Shown here piece by piece: positions 1-8,044 of a stretch of DNA of 64,000 nt. Source of the DNA: Pseudoselenomonas ruminantium (lineage in GTDB: Bacteria > Bacillota > Negativicutes > Selenomonadales > Selenomonadaceae); contig SVCA01000013.1 of NCBI GenBank assembly GCA_015058625.1, forward strand, positions 1 through 64,000. Reading direction: 5' to 3'. The notes below the pieces were generated by a model, which had not been told where the DNA came from, made no database searches, and was given only the letters and a program-made list of their open reading frames with translations. The stretch's first letter is position 1. Each line of letters starts with the position of its first letter. A program made the translations under genes and the position numbers.

Positions 1-124
1 CGAGATGAAGTATCTCATGGAGTAATCCAGTAAGATTCCTTGAAGAAGACAAGGTAGATAGGTTGGGAGTGGAAGTGTCGTAAGGCATGCAGCGGACCAA
101 TACTAATAAATCGAGGGCTTATCT
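1..124 (+). rRNA. 23S ribosomal RNA, 3' end (partial)
   Basis: The opening bases match the conserved 3' end of bacterial 23S rRNA: the stretch around 50-120 containing GGTAGATAGGTTGGGAG and GGACCAATACTAATAAATCG is typical of the last helices (domain VI). The gene enters from outside the window. The exact 3' end is approximate; it lies near the GGGCTTATC at 115-123. The 5S gene follows about 70 bp later on the same strand, as in a normal rrn operon. Confidence 0.9.
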
Positions 125-193
125 TTCAACTAAAGTGTTCAATACATTTTTCTTCTGTATAGTTTTGAGTGTTCATAGAACACCAATTAAATA

Positions 194-309
194 TCTGGTG
201 ACGATAGCTGAGTGGTTCCACCTGTTCCCATACCGAACACAGTAGTTAAGCACTCATACGCCGAAAGTACTTGTCTGGAGACGGACTGGGAGGATAGGGC
301 GTTGCCAGT
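194..309 (+). rRNA. rrf: 5S ribosomal RNA
   Basis: This stretch of about 116 nt carries the conserved 5S core (CCATACCGAACAC in loop B/C, followed by GTTAAGC). Its ends pair: CTGGTGACG at the 5' end with CGTTGCCAG at the 3' end, allowing G-U pairs. It lies directly downstream of the 23S gene and upstream of a strong terminator. The ends were set by helix I pairing and may be off by one or two bases. An open reading frame that crosses it is spurious. Confidence 0.93.
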
Positions 310-318
310 TAAGCCAAG

Positions 319-341
319 AGCACCCTGCGGGGTGCTTTTTT
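319..341 (+). terminator. rrn operon terminator
   Basis: The hairpin AGCACCC-TGCG-GGGTGCT is followed by six T residues, directly after the 5S gene. This is a classic intrinsic terminator of the rRNA operon. Confidence 0.88.
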
Positions 342-404
342 CGTATGTTTATGATATACTGTCTTTGTTATGGTCTATTTTTCTTATAGAAGGGAGATTG
401 GATT

Positions 405-836
405 ATGGTCGAAGAATTTAAGAAGTTTATTATGCGCGGCAATGTTCTGGACATGGCTGTAGGTATCATCATCGGTGCTGCCTTTGGCAAAATCGTCACC
501 TCCTTTGTCAACGACATTCTCATGCCGCCGATTGGTCTCATTTTGGGGCAAGTGGATTTCTCCAATTTGTTTATCAATCTGTCGAGCACTCCTGCTGCAA
601 CTTTGGCAGAGGCTAAGGCTGCTGGTCTGCCGGTTATTGCTTATGGTGCATTCTTAAACGCCATCATTGATTTTCTGATTGTAGCCTTTGCTATTTTCAT
701 GCTGATTAAGCAGGTTAACCGCATGATGCCCAAGAAGGAAGAAGAACCTGCCAAGGAACCGCGTCTTTGCCCTTACTGCAAGACGGAAATTCCTGATGAA
801 GCAACGAAATGCCCACATTGTACATCGTCCTTATAA
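405..836 (+). CDS. mscL: Large-conductance mechanosensitive channel with zinc-ribbon tail
   Basis: This is a 143-residue MscL. It opens a wide pore in the inner membrane under hypo-osmotic stress so that solutes escape before the cell bursts. The N-terminal [20 protein letters not shown] and the first transmembrane helix are typical, followed by a periplasmic loop with an Ala-rich insert and a second helix near residues 83-103. The family normally ends in a cytoplasmic helix. Here the tail carries two CxxC pairs (Cys122, Cys125, Cys136, Cys139), a predicted zinc ribbon. The start is set by AGGGAG at 391-396, nine bases before ATG. It is a single-gene unit between the rRNA terminator and a bidirectional terminator. 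The family call is certain; the role of the tail is unknown. Confidence 0.95.
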   Translation: MVEEFKKFIMRGNVLDMAVGIIIGAAFGKIVTSFVNDILMPPIGLILGQVDFSNLFINLSSTPAATLAEAKAAGLPVIAYGAFLNAIIDFLIVAFAIFMLIKQVNRMMPKKEEEPAKEPRLCPYCKTEIPDEATKCPHCTSSL

Positions 837-845
837 GGTATAGAA

Positions 846-880
846 AAAGCCCCGTATGTGAAAGCGCATACGGGGCTTTG
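846..880. terminator. Bidirectional terminator between mscL and glgB
   Basis: The inverted repeat AAAGCCCCGTATG / CATACGGGGCTTT encloses an 8-nt loop and has A-rich and T-rich flanks. It sits between the convergent mscL (+) and glgB (-), so it can serve both. Confidence 0.85.
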
Positions 881-884
881 CCTT

Positions 885-2906
885 TTATTTTGTTTTGCGT
901 AGAACCACAGCACTGCGGGCCGGGATGTAGATTTTCAGCCATTCCTTGCCGTCTTTTTCATAGAGCGGGTCAAAGTTGGTCTTGTGAATCACGCTGTCAT
1001 CCGCCAGGCCGTTACCACCGAATTCCTTGGCATCAGTGTTGAGTACCACTTCATAGGAACCTTTCGGTACCAGGAAGCCGTAGTCCGGGAAGGACTGGGT
1101 CGGAGAGAAGTTAAGGACGAAGACGAGGTCGCCACGGCTGTAGGCCAGAACCTGGTCGCCATCGTTGTGCCAAATTTCGACAACCGGCTGTTTCTGGATG
1201 TTCTTGACGGTCTTGAGGGTGGCGAGCATTTCCCGGTCGAAGTCGCCGAGATAATGGTAGCAAAGGTTTTTATCATCTACCAGATGCCACTGGCGGCGGG
1301 CGTATTTATAGCCCCAGCCGTTGCCTTCACGGGGGAAGTCAATCCATTCGGGATGACCGAATTCGTTGCCCATGAAGTTCAGATAGCCGCCGTTAATCGT
1401 TGAAGCCGTAACCAGACGAATCATCTTGTGCAGGGCAATGCCTCTATCCACCATGCCATTGCGGTTGTCCTTGGAGAAATGCCAGTACATATCGGCATCA
1501 ATCAGGCGGAAGATGATGGTCTTATCGCCAACTAGTGCCTGGTCATGGCTTTCGGCATAGGAGATGGTCTTTTCATCGGCACGGCGGTTGGTCATTTCCC
1601 AGAAGATGCTGGAGGGCTTCCAATCTTCGTCCTTCTGCTCCTTGATGGTCTTAATCCAGTAGTCGGGCACGTTCATGGCGAGTCTGTAGTCAAAACCGTA
1701 GCCGCCATCCTCGAATTTTGCGGCCAGACCCGGCATGCCGCTGACATCTTCCGCGATGGTGATGGCATGGGGCTTGATTTCGTGGATGAGTTTGTTAGCC
1801 AGCGTCAGATAGCAGATGGCGTTATCGTCCTGATGGCCGTTGAAGTAATCGCCATAGTTCATAAAGGCTTCGCCGAGTCCATGACTGTAGTAGAGCATGG
1901 AGGTGATGCCGTCAAAGCGGAAGCCGTCGAAATGGAATTCTTCGAGCCAGTATTTGCAGTTGGACAGCAGGAAGTGGATAACATCATCCTTGCCATAGTC
2001 AAAGCACAGGCTGTCCCAGGCCGGGTGTTCGTGACGGTCACCGGGGTAGAAGAACTGATTGGGGTCGCCGCAGAGGTTGCCCAGCCCCTCGACTTCGTTC
2101 TTTACCGCGTGGCTGTGCACGATATCCATGATGACCGCCAGACCCATCTTGTGGGCGGTGTCGATAAGTTCCTTGAGTTCTTCCGGCGTACCGCAGCGGC
2201 TGCTCGGGGCAAAGAAGGAGCTGACATGATAGCCGAAGCTGCCATAGTATGGATGTTCCTGAATGGCCATAATCTGAATGCAGTTGTAGCCATCCGCTTT
2301 TACGCGGGGCAGGATGTTTTCGGTAAATTCCTTATAGGTGCCTACCTTCTCGGCATCCTGTGCCATGCCGACATGACATTCATAGATAAGCAGCGGCGCG
2401 GTGTCCGGTTTGAATTTGGCATCATGCCAGGTGTGCTTTTTGCGTGGATTCCAAACCTGAGCGGAGAAAATCTTGGTGTTTTCATCCTGTACAACGCGGG
2501 TAGCCCAGGCGGGAATGCGTTCCCCTTCACCGCCGCGCCAGTGCACCTTCATCTTGTATAAATCTTTATGCTTGATTTTACCGGCGGGGATAACCAGCTC
2601 CCAGTCGCCAGTGCCGGGGATGTGACGGCATCTGAACTCCTCTTTTTCCTGCCAGTCACTGAAATCACCAATCAGGTAAATGTCCAGAGCATTCGGTGCC
2701 CATTCCCGGAAGACCCAGCCACGGCCCTGCTTGTGCAGGCCATAGTAGAGATGGCCCGTGGCAAAGTCGCTCAAGCTTTTTTTGCCATTTTGTGTGAGTT
2801 GATTGATTTTCCAGACCGCATGTTCATGACGTCCCCGAATAGCGTCCTCATATGGAGCCAGCCATTCATCATGTGCGATTAATCCTAATTGTTTGTTTTT
2901 TACCAT
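885..2906 (-). CDS. glgB: 1,4-alpha-glucan branching enzyme, eukaryote-like GH13
   Basis: This 673-residue branching enzyme makes alpha-1,6 branch points in glycogen by cutting and transferring alpha-1,4 chains. An N-terminal CBM48-like domain (about residues 50-140) is followed by the GH13 barrel. The catalytic triad is visible: nucleophile Asp332 in DGFRFDG, acid/base Glu386 in AEDVSG, and Asp455 in ESHDQ. Segments such as YNCIQIMAIQEHPYYGSFGYH and GTPEELKELIDTAHKMGL resemble eukaryotic GBE1 much more than E. coli GlgB, as known for some anaerobe enzymes. No other glycogen gene adjoins it. Its start is the ATG at 2906; about 380 bp of non-coding DNA lies upstream. Confidence 0.93.
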   Translation of the reverse strand: MVKNKQLGLIAHDEWLAPYEDAIRGRHEHAVWKINQLTQNGKKSLSDFATGHLYYGLHKQGRGWVFREWAPNALDIYLIGDFSDWQEKEEFRCRHIPGTGDWELVIPAGKIKHKDLYKMKVHWRGGEGERIPAWATRVVQDENTKIFSAQVWNPRKKHTWHDAKFKPDTAPLLIYECHVGMAQDAEKVGTYKEFTENILPRVKADGYNCIQIMAIQEHPYYGSFGYHVSSFFAPSSRCGTPEELKELIDTAHKMGLAVIMDIVHSHAVKNEVEGLGNLCGDPNQFFYPGDRHEHPAWDSLCFDYGKDDVIHFLLSNCKYWLEEFHFDGFRFDGITSMLYYSHGLGEAFMNYGDYFNGHQDDNAICYLTLANKLIHEIKPHAITIAEDVSGMPGLAAKFEDGGYGFDYRLAMNVPDYWIKTIKEQKDEDWKPSSIFWEMTNRRADEKTISYAESHDQALVGDKTIIFRLIDADMYWHFSKDNRNGMVDRGIALHKMIRLVTASTINGGYLNFMGNEFGHPEWIDFPREGNGWGYKYARRQWHLVDDKNLCYHYLGDFDREMLATLKTVKNIQKQPVVEIWHNDGDQVLAYSRGDLVFVLNFSPTQSFPDYGFLVPKGSYEVVLNTDAKEFGGNGLADDSVIHKTNFDPLYEKDGKEWLKIYIPARSAVVLRKTK

Positions 2907-3290
2907 TATTTATGCTCTGACAGTCCAACCTGTCAAAACCTATCCCCCTATCTTGATAAAATTTTCCCTAACAAACAAACATAGTATAACACATTTTTCA
3001 TAAATGCGCTTGTTTTGACATTGCAAGTGGAAAGAAAAAACTTTGCATAAAGTTATCCACAAACCTTTTGGGAAAAAAGCGCTGATTTATAGGGGACTTT
3101 CAGGAATTTTTCAGAAAAAACGGGGACTTATCCACAGTTTCCACAGGAAAGACTGTGCATAATGTGGATAAGTGCAAGATTATGCCTTGCTAGGCGATTG
3201 GTATTTTTCAGACGATTGTGGATAAACTGTCATTGTAAAATTAGCTGCTACAGTGGGAGAAAATATGGTATAATTACTCACTATCGATGA
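2907..3290. other. Intergenic region with four perfect DnaA boxes
   Basis: This gap of about 380 bp between divergent glgB and the exporter gene contains no credible gene. It holds four exact copies of the consensus DnaA box TTATCCACA: 3053-3061 and 3128-3136 on the plus strand, 3163-3171 and 3217-3225 on the minus strand. Similar looser sites lie between them, in AT-rich sequence. dnaA and dnaN are not in the window, so this is not the standard oriC context. It may be an origin part, a DnaA-titration locus or a DnaA-regulated promoter. Confidence 0.75.
3266..3274 (+). promoter_or_regulatory. Extended -10 promoter of the Bcr/CflA exporter
   Basis: TGGTATAAT is a perfect extended -10 element (TGnTATAAT) about 40 bp before the start codon. 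No good -35 box was found at the normal spacing, which fits an extended -10 promoter. Confidence 0.55.
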
Positions 3291-3314
3291 ATGTTAAGGA
3301 GGTTTTTAGAATAT

Positions 3315-4502
3315 ATGGCGATGTCTAAAGGAAAGCAGCTTTGGCTTACGGTGTTTTTGGGGCTGATGACGGCTATGGCGCCGCTGGCTACGGATATGTA
3401 CCTGCCAGCGCTGCCCACGGTGCAGCTCGATATGGGCATTTCGGCATCTCTGGCGCAGATGACCTTGACCATGACCATGCTGGGGATGGCTTTGGGACAG
3501 ATTTTTGCGGGGCCGGTCAGCGACCGCTATGGGAGGAAGTGGCCGTTGGCGGCAGGCATGGTGATTTTCACGCTGTCCACCGTAGGCTGTGTCTGGGCGC
3601 AGGACATCATGCTCTTTCTGTTCTTCCGTTTCGTGTCGGGCTTTGCTGGGGCCAGCGGTATTGTGATTGCCAAGGCCATTGCCCGGGATGTTTGTGAGGG
3701 ACCGGAGCTGACGAAGTTCTTTGCCATGCTCATGATGGTCAATGGTCTGGCACCGATTATTGCGCCGGTAATCGGCGGGCAGATTCTGCTCTTTACGAGC
3801 TGGCGTGGCGTATTTGTGCTTCTGGTGGCCGTGGGGCTTTTCCAGCTGATAGCGACGCTTATCTATAAGGAAACTTTACCTACCGATAAGCGGCTCAAGG
3901 GGCTGCAGGAATCCTTTGCCAAGTTTCCGCTGCTGCTTAAAAATCGGTATTTTCTGGGGCATTGTCTGGTGCAGTGCTTTGTGTTCGGGGCCTTCTTTTC
4001 TTATCTGGCGGGTTCGTCCTTTGTGTTTCAGAATATCTTTCAGGTTTCGCCGCAGATGTTCAGCCTGATTTTTGGCGGCATTGGGGCAGGACTGCTGCTG
4101 GCAGGTGCATTGCCTGCGCGACTGGCCGGTCGGGTGGAAGATGTAAAGATGCTGCAAATCTCCCTTATCGTGCCTTTGGTGGGAGCTGTATTACTGCTCC
4201 TGGCTTTTTCGGCGGGAGCAGGTATGACGATTATCCTGCCGGTGCTCTTTCTGACCATCACACCGCTGTCGGTGATGGGGGCGGCAAGTTTTTCCCTGGC
4301 CCTGTCACGGCAGGGAAAAAATGCGGGCAGTGCCAGCGCCTTAATCGGTTTCTTTTCCATGATTCTCGGCGGTTGTATGATGCCATTGGTGGGCATTGCC
4401 GGGGAGAATACCGCCATTCCCATGTGCGTGATTATGATCTGCGGTTATGGGCTGGGGTATGTCGTTTTCCAGCTGATGATTGCCCCGGAGCACAGGGCGT
4501 AA
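3315..4502 (+). CDS. Bcr/CflA-family MFS drug exporter
   Basis: This 395-residue proton antiporter of the major facilitator superfamily probably exports drugs or small metabolites across the inner membrane. The N-terminal LATDMYLPALP and GQIFAGPVSDRYGRK (MFS motif A after TM2) are diagnostic of the Bcr/CflA (DHA1) subgroup. Twelve hydrophobic segments are visible along its length. An upstream in-frame ATG at 3291 contains the Shine-Dalgarno AAGGAGG (3296-3302) inside its own codons, so the start is placed at ATG 3315. It stands alone behind its own promoter. The substrate cannot be told from sequence. Confidence 0.88.
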   Translation: MAMSKGKQLWLTVFLGLMTAMAPLATDMYLPALPTVQLDMGISASLAQMTLTMTMLGMALGQIFAGPVSDRYGRKWPLAAGMVIFTLSTVGCVWAQDIMLFLFFRFVSGFAGASGIVIAKAIARDVCEGPELTKFFAMLMMVNGLAPIIAPVIGGQILLFTSWRGVFVLLVAVGLFQLIATLIYKETLPTDKRLKGLQESFAKFPLLLKNRYFLGHCLVQCFVFGAFFSYLAGSSFVFQNIFQVSPQMFSLIFGGIGAGLLLAGALPARLAGRVEDVKMLQISLIVPLVGAVLLLLAFSAGAGMTIILPVLFLTITPLSVMGAASFSLALSRQGKNAGSASALIGFFSMILGGCMMPLVGIAGENTAIPMCVIMICGYGLGYVVFQLMIAPEHRA

Positions 4503-4596
4503 CGTGCTGAAAAAAAGAGTCCGTCTGCGTATTGATAGCAGGCGGGCTTTATGCTATATTGAGAGTGTTGTTTGCATTACGAAAGGAAAGTTACAC

Positions 4597-5409
4597 ATGG
4601 AATATAAAATGATTGCGTTGGACTTGGACGGCACCCTGAACAATGATGATAAAGTCATTACGCCCCGCACCCGCGATGCCTTGATGGCAGTGCAGGAACA
4701 GGGGGTTATTGTGGCGCTCGTATCCGGCCGTCAGGCACCGGGACTGCAGCGGGAGGCGGATGCCTTGCATCTGGAGGATTATCATGGCCTGCGGATTTCC
4801 TATAATGGCGGCCGCATTCAGGATGCGACCACGGGGCAGATTCTCTTTGACTGTGCCATTGACAATGAAACGGCGGTTTCCTTCCTGCGTCATCTGGAAG
4901 CATGGCCGGAACTGTCGCCCATTGTGGATGACGGAAAATACATCTATACCACGGACGCCCGCCGTCATAAGGTGATGGACGAGTGCCGCAACAACAATAT
5001 GCAGGTGCGGCTGGTGGATAACATTGCCGATGCGGTGGATTTTGCTCCGGTGAAGATTCTCACGGCGGCGCCCAATGATATTTTGGTACCGCATCTGGCG
5101 GACATCCGCCGCGGCTTTGAAGATAAGCTGTCCTTCGTGCAGTCGGCGCCGTGGTTCTATGAAGCCACGGTGAAGGGCGTCAGCAAGTACAGTGCGCTGG
5201 GGCAGGCCTGTAAGCGGCTGAACATTGACCCCAGTGAAGTTATGGCCTTCGGTGATGCTCAGAACGATATGAGCATGCTGGACTTTGCCGGTTATGGCGT
5301 GGCCATGGGTAACGCCTGTGACGAACTCAAGGCCATGGCGGATGAAATCACCGCGACCAATAATGAAGATGGTATTGCCGTAACGCTGTCCAGACATTTT
5401 GATATTTGA
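4597..5409 (+). CDS. Cof-type HAD-IIB family phosphatase
   Basis: This is a 270-residue haloacid dehalogenase-superfamily hydrolase, probably a phosphatase on sugar phosphates or cofactors in the cytoplasm. Motif I is DLDGTLNND (the nucleophile and acid/base aspartates), motif II is the Ser in VSGRQ, and motif IV is GDAQNDMSM. The long central cap (about residues 85-190) marks the Cof/IIB class. The start ATG 4597 follows GAAAGGAAAG. It ends at a strong terminator. Substrates of this family are broad and cannot be assigned from sequence. Confidence 0.9.
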   Translation: MEYKMIALDLDGTLNNDDKVITPRTRDALMAVQEQGVIVALVSGRQAPGLQREADALHLEDYHGLRISYNGGRIQDATTGQILFDCAIDNETAVSFLRHLEAWPELSPIVDDGKYIYTTDARRHKVMDECRNNNMQVRLVDNIADAVDFAPVKILTAAPNDILVPHLADIRRGFEDKLSFVQSAPWFYEATVKGVSKYSALGQACKRLNIDPSEVMAFGDAQNDMSMLDFAGYGVAMGNACDELKAMADEITATNNEDGIAVTLSRHFDI

Positions 5410-5416
5410 TTGCGAA

Positions 5417-5445
5417 AAGCCTTCCCTGTGTGGAAGGTTTTTTTT
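5417..5445 (+). terminator. Terminator after the HAD phosphatase
   Basis: The stem AAGCCTTCC / GGAAGGTTT with loop CTGTGT is followed by a run of T, directly after the stop codon. Confidence 0.85.
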
Positions 5446-5918
5446 ATGTTAATTTTGCAGGATTTTTTGTCTGCAGGGTGAAAGTTGTCGGCAGATGTGT
5501 TTGGTGTAATTTTTTAGAGAAAAGAGGTCAGATGGATGATTCGGCAGGAAGGGGATAAGAGTCTGCTCAATCGGTTCTCGGATGCGATTACGGTGACGAA
5601 GGCGTTCTTTAATATCATTGAACCTTAGTGCGTGCGAGGTGGCGAGCGGGGCTTTATTTGCTGGCCTGCGCTAAATGGCGCCTTCGTCTATGCCGTTAAC
5701 TTAGCGGGATGCTCCGGTTACCACGTCGCGGCTGGCAGCGTGGTGTCCGGGGCTTTTCGTTTGGGCGCCAGCCTGCGGCAATCGCTCCGGTCAGCAAATA
5801 AAGCCCCGCTCGCCCTGGGGAGAGCATTGCGGTTTACCTGTCGGGGATTGTTCAAGCGGCTTTACTGTGATATATTAGTTACACAAATAATTGAATGGAT
5901 TTAGATAGAGGAACGATA
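5446..5918. repeat. Intergenic region with long inverted repeat A (5641-5814)
   Basis: No confident gene lies here. A 30-codon frame at 5536-5628 with a weak ribosome site is a doubtful small ORF. The main feature is a perfect 23-bp inverted repeat: the arm at 5641-5663 begins GGCGAGCGGGGC and its exact reverse complement is at 5792-5814. The interior is about 128 bp, GC-rich and partly self-complementary. It resembles in architecture the repeats at 53281-53477, 53586-53782 and 61503-61687. Parts of the interior (CGCTAAA..CCTTCG and TCGCTCC) recur in the 53281 copy. Confidence 0.75.
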
Positions 5919-7001
5919 ATGGAAGAACAGAAACATAGGCGCCGCATTCACTACAGCGGCAAGTATCCCCGGCATTTTGCCGAGAAGTATAAGGAACTCA
6001 ACCCGGAAAAGTACGGGGAGGAAGTGGCGCATGTTATCGCCAAGGGCAATACGCCGGCGGGCATGCATATTCCCATTATGGTGGAGGAGATTCTTTCCGT
6101 GCTGGCGATTCAGCCCGGTGAGCAGGGCTTTGATGGTACATTAGGTTATGGCGGGCATACATTGGCCATGCTGGCGAAACTGGAAGGCCGCGGGCGGCTC
6201 TTTAGCGGGGATATTGACCCCATTGAGTCGAAGAAAACAGAAGCCCGCATTCGCGAAAAGGGCTATGGCGAGGAAATCTGGCAGCTGCGGAATATGAATT
6301 TCTGTCAGATTGATGAACTGGCGCAGGAAGTCGGCGGCTTTGATTTTGTGCTGGCAGATTTGGGTGTATCTTCGATGCAGATTGACAATCCCGAGCGGGG
6401 CTTTACGTTCAAGAGTGATGGGCCGCTGGATTTGCGGCTGAATCCCGAAGCGGGGATTACGGCGGCGCAGAGACTGGCGGATATTTCCAAGGAGGAACTC
6501 ACGGGCATGCTGAAGGAAAATGCGGATGAACCTTATGCGGCCGAGATTGCCCGGCAGATTACCCGCCGCCGCTGGCCGATTAAGACCACGCGGGAGCTTT
6601 ATGACGAAGTAGCCAAGGCTTTGGCGAAGGTGGAACTGCCCCCGGAGATGAAGGAGCGGGCCGGTTACAGCACGAAGAAGCAGGCACTGGCGCGGGAAGA
6701 ACTCATCAAAAAAAGCAGCGCCCGGGTGTTCCAGGCACTGCGCATCGATATCAATCACGAGTATGAAGTTCTCTATGAGTTTATGGAAAAACTGCCGGAG
6801 GCGTTAAGACCCGGCGGGCGGGCTGCTATCCTGACCTTCCATTCCGGCGAGGACAGGATTGTGAAGAAGGCCTTTAAGACTTTCTTCCAGCAGGGCATCT
6901 ACCGCGAGATTTCGCAGGAGGTTATCCGTCCGTCCAAGGAGGAATGCTGGCGCAACAGCCGGGCACATTCCACGAAACTCAGGTGGGCCATAAAGGCTTA
7001 A
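5919..7001 (+). CDS. rsmH: RsmH-like 16S rRNA (cytosine-N4) methyltransferase, extended
   Basis: This 360-residue AdoMet methyltransferase belongs to the MraW/RsmH family, which methylates N4 of C1402 in 16S rRNA. HIPIMVEEIL, DGTLGYGGHT (the AdoMet loop), DLGVSSMQIDNPERGF, and RPGGRAAILTFHSGEDRIVK near the C-terminus are hallmark motifs. It has about 55 extra N-terminal residues rich in Arg and Lys and is not in a dcw/mra cell-division cluster. It may therefore be a paralogue or a displaced copy with altered targeting. The start ATG 5919 is preceded by AGAGGA; an upstream ATG at 5895 is less likely. Its stop overlaps the stop of convergent mqnA. Confidence 0.85.
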   Translation: MEEQKHRRRIHYSGKYPRHFAEKYKELNPEKYGEEVAHVIAKGNTPAGMHIPIMVEEILSVLAIQPGEQGFDGTLGYGGHTLAMLAKLEGRGRLFSGDIDPIESKKTEARIREKGYGEEIWQLRNMNFCQIDELAQEVGGFDFVLADLGVSSMQIDNPERGFTFKSDGPLDLRLNPEAGITAAQRLADISKEELTGMLKENADEPYAAEIARQITRRRWPIKTTRELYDEVAKALAKVELPPEMKERAGYSTKKQALAREELIKKSSARVFQALRIDINHEYEVLYEFMEKLPEALRPGGRAAILTFHSGEDRIVKKAFKTFFQQGIYREISQEVIRPSKEECWRNSRAHSTKLRWAIKA

Positions 7002-7837
7002 TTGCGTCTGACCTTGGCAAAATGAAGTTCCGGGATATGTTCGATTAAATTCATATTATGGGCTAGAGCATAGAATGTCTCCAGCCCTTTTTTGTATTCC
7101 TCGGTTAAATCCCATTGGATGGTGTTATAGAGGTAGCTGTCGAGCTGTTCATAGGTGAAGGGCTTATCGTCTAGTACCGAACGGATGATTGTATCCTTCT
7201 GATCCGGGTACTTGCGGAAGGCCTTGGTCACGCGGTCGTAGATAAGCTGCAGCATTTCCGGATTGCTCTCGGCAAAGTCCCGGTTTACGACCCAGAGGGC
7301 GTAGACCATCTTTTGGCCGGTGAGTTCCTGCCACTCCTGGCCCAAATCGTAGTAGTAAAGTCCTTCCTCGCGGTGATGGTAGCACCAGAGGGCATCATCA
7401 CCGATAAGCAGGGAGGCCGTGGCGTCATCCGGGATGGGCTTATCCGGGCCGACATGGCGCACATAGTAGTTGGGAATGGCGCCGTAACTGCGCAGGATGA
7501 TTTTCAGCAGGCAGTGCGAGGTCGCGCTCTTGGCCGTGAGGATGATTTTGTCATCCGTAAGGCTTTCGATGGGCTTCTTGGAAATCAGCAGAATACTCTG
7601 CACCGGGCCGTCCGTGCTGACGCAGACGTCGGGAAGAATCACTAATTTTTCGCTGTGGCGTGCATAGACGATGGACGAAGAATTGCTCATATCCAGACGC
7701 CCGTTAATCAAGTCATTATTGAGGACGGCAGGCACGCCGCGCGTTATGGAAAGCCCCTGGGCAGCACCATGATTATAACTGTAGGAAAGGGGCAGGACGT
7801 TCAAAAAATCAATATGTCCAACGCGGGGACAAGTCAT
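6998..7837 (-). CDS. mqnA: Chorismate dehydratase (futalosine menaquinone pathway)
   Basis: This 279-residue MqnA-family protein is predicted to convert chorismate to 3-enolpyruvyl-benzoate, the first step of the futalosine route to menaquinone. The N-terminal RVGHIDFLNVLPL and MSNSSSIVYARH resemble the MqnA/MqnD periplasmic-binding-like fold, and the length is right. The open frame runs further upstream, but AGGAGG (minus strand, 7845-7850) sits seven bases before ATG 7837, which fixes the start. No other mqn gene adjoins it. Menaquinone would be the electron acceptor for the membrane hydrogenase encoded at 55722 onward, an inference linking the two loci. Confidence 0.85.
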   Translation of the reverse strand: MTCPRVGHIDFLNVLPLSYSYNHGAAQGLSITRGVPAVLNNDLINGRLDMSNSSSIVYARHSEKLVILPDVCVSTDGPVQSILLISKKPIESLTDDKIILTAKSATSHCLLKIILRSYGAIPNYYVRHVGPDKPIPDDATASLLIGDDALWCYHHREEGLYYYDLGQEWQELTGQKMVYALWVVNRDFAESNPEMLQLIYDRVTKAFRKYPDQKDTIIRSVLDDKPFTYEQLDSYLYNTIQWDLTEEYKKGLETFYALAHNMNLIEHIPELHFAKVRRN

Positions 7838-8044
7838 AGGTTTTCCTCCTTTGGCAAAAAGTTCCCCTCCATTATACCGCGGCCGTTCCTTTTTTGCCAA
7901 CGATAATATCCTGTGGGAATTGTCAGAAAAGCGCCATGAATGTTGACTTTTGGCGGTCATTAGAGTAAAATTGTTTGATGTAATCAACTTACAGTTATAC
8001 AGTTTATTTTGCGATAAAATTGGATTTGCTGAGGAGGAATTTTG

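Noticed and set aside
212..421. A 69-codon plus-strand frame across the 5S gene
   Set aside because: It lies over 5S rRNA and its terminator; no ribosome site or protein-like sequence.
1545..2561. A long plus-strand frame opposite glgB
   Set aside because: It is a mirror of the GC-rich codons of glgB; the minus-strand protein has all catalytic motifs.
4591..5397. A 268-codon minus-strand frame opposite the HAD gene
   Set aside because: The plus-strand HAD protein has every catalytic motif; the antisense frame is a codon-bias artefact.
5632..5904. A 90-codon frame through inverted repeat A
   Set aside because: It simply reads through the palindrome; no ribosome site and no conserved pattern.
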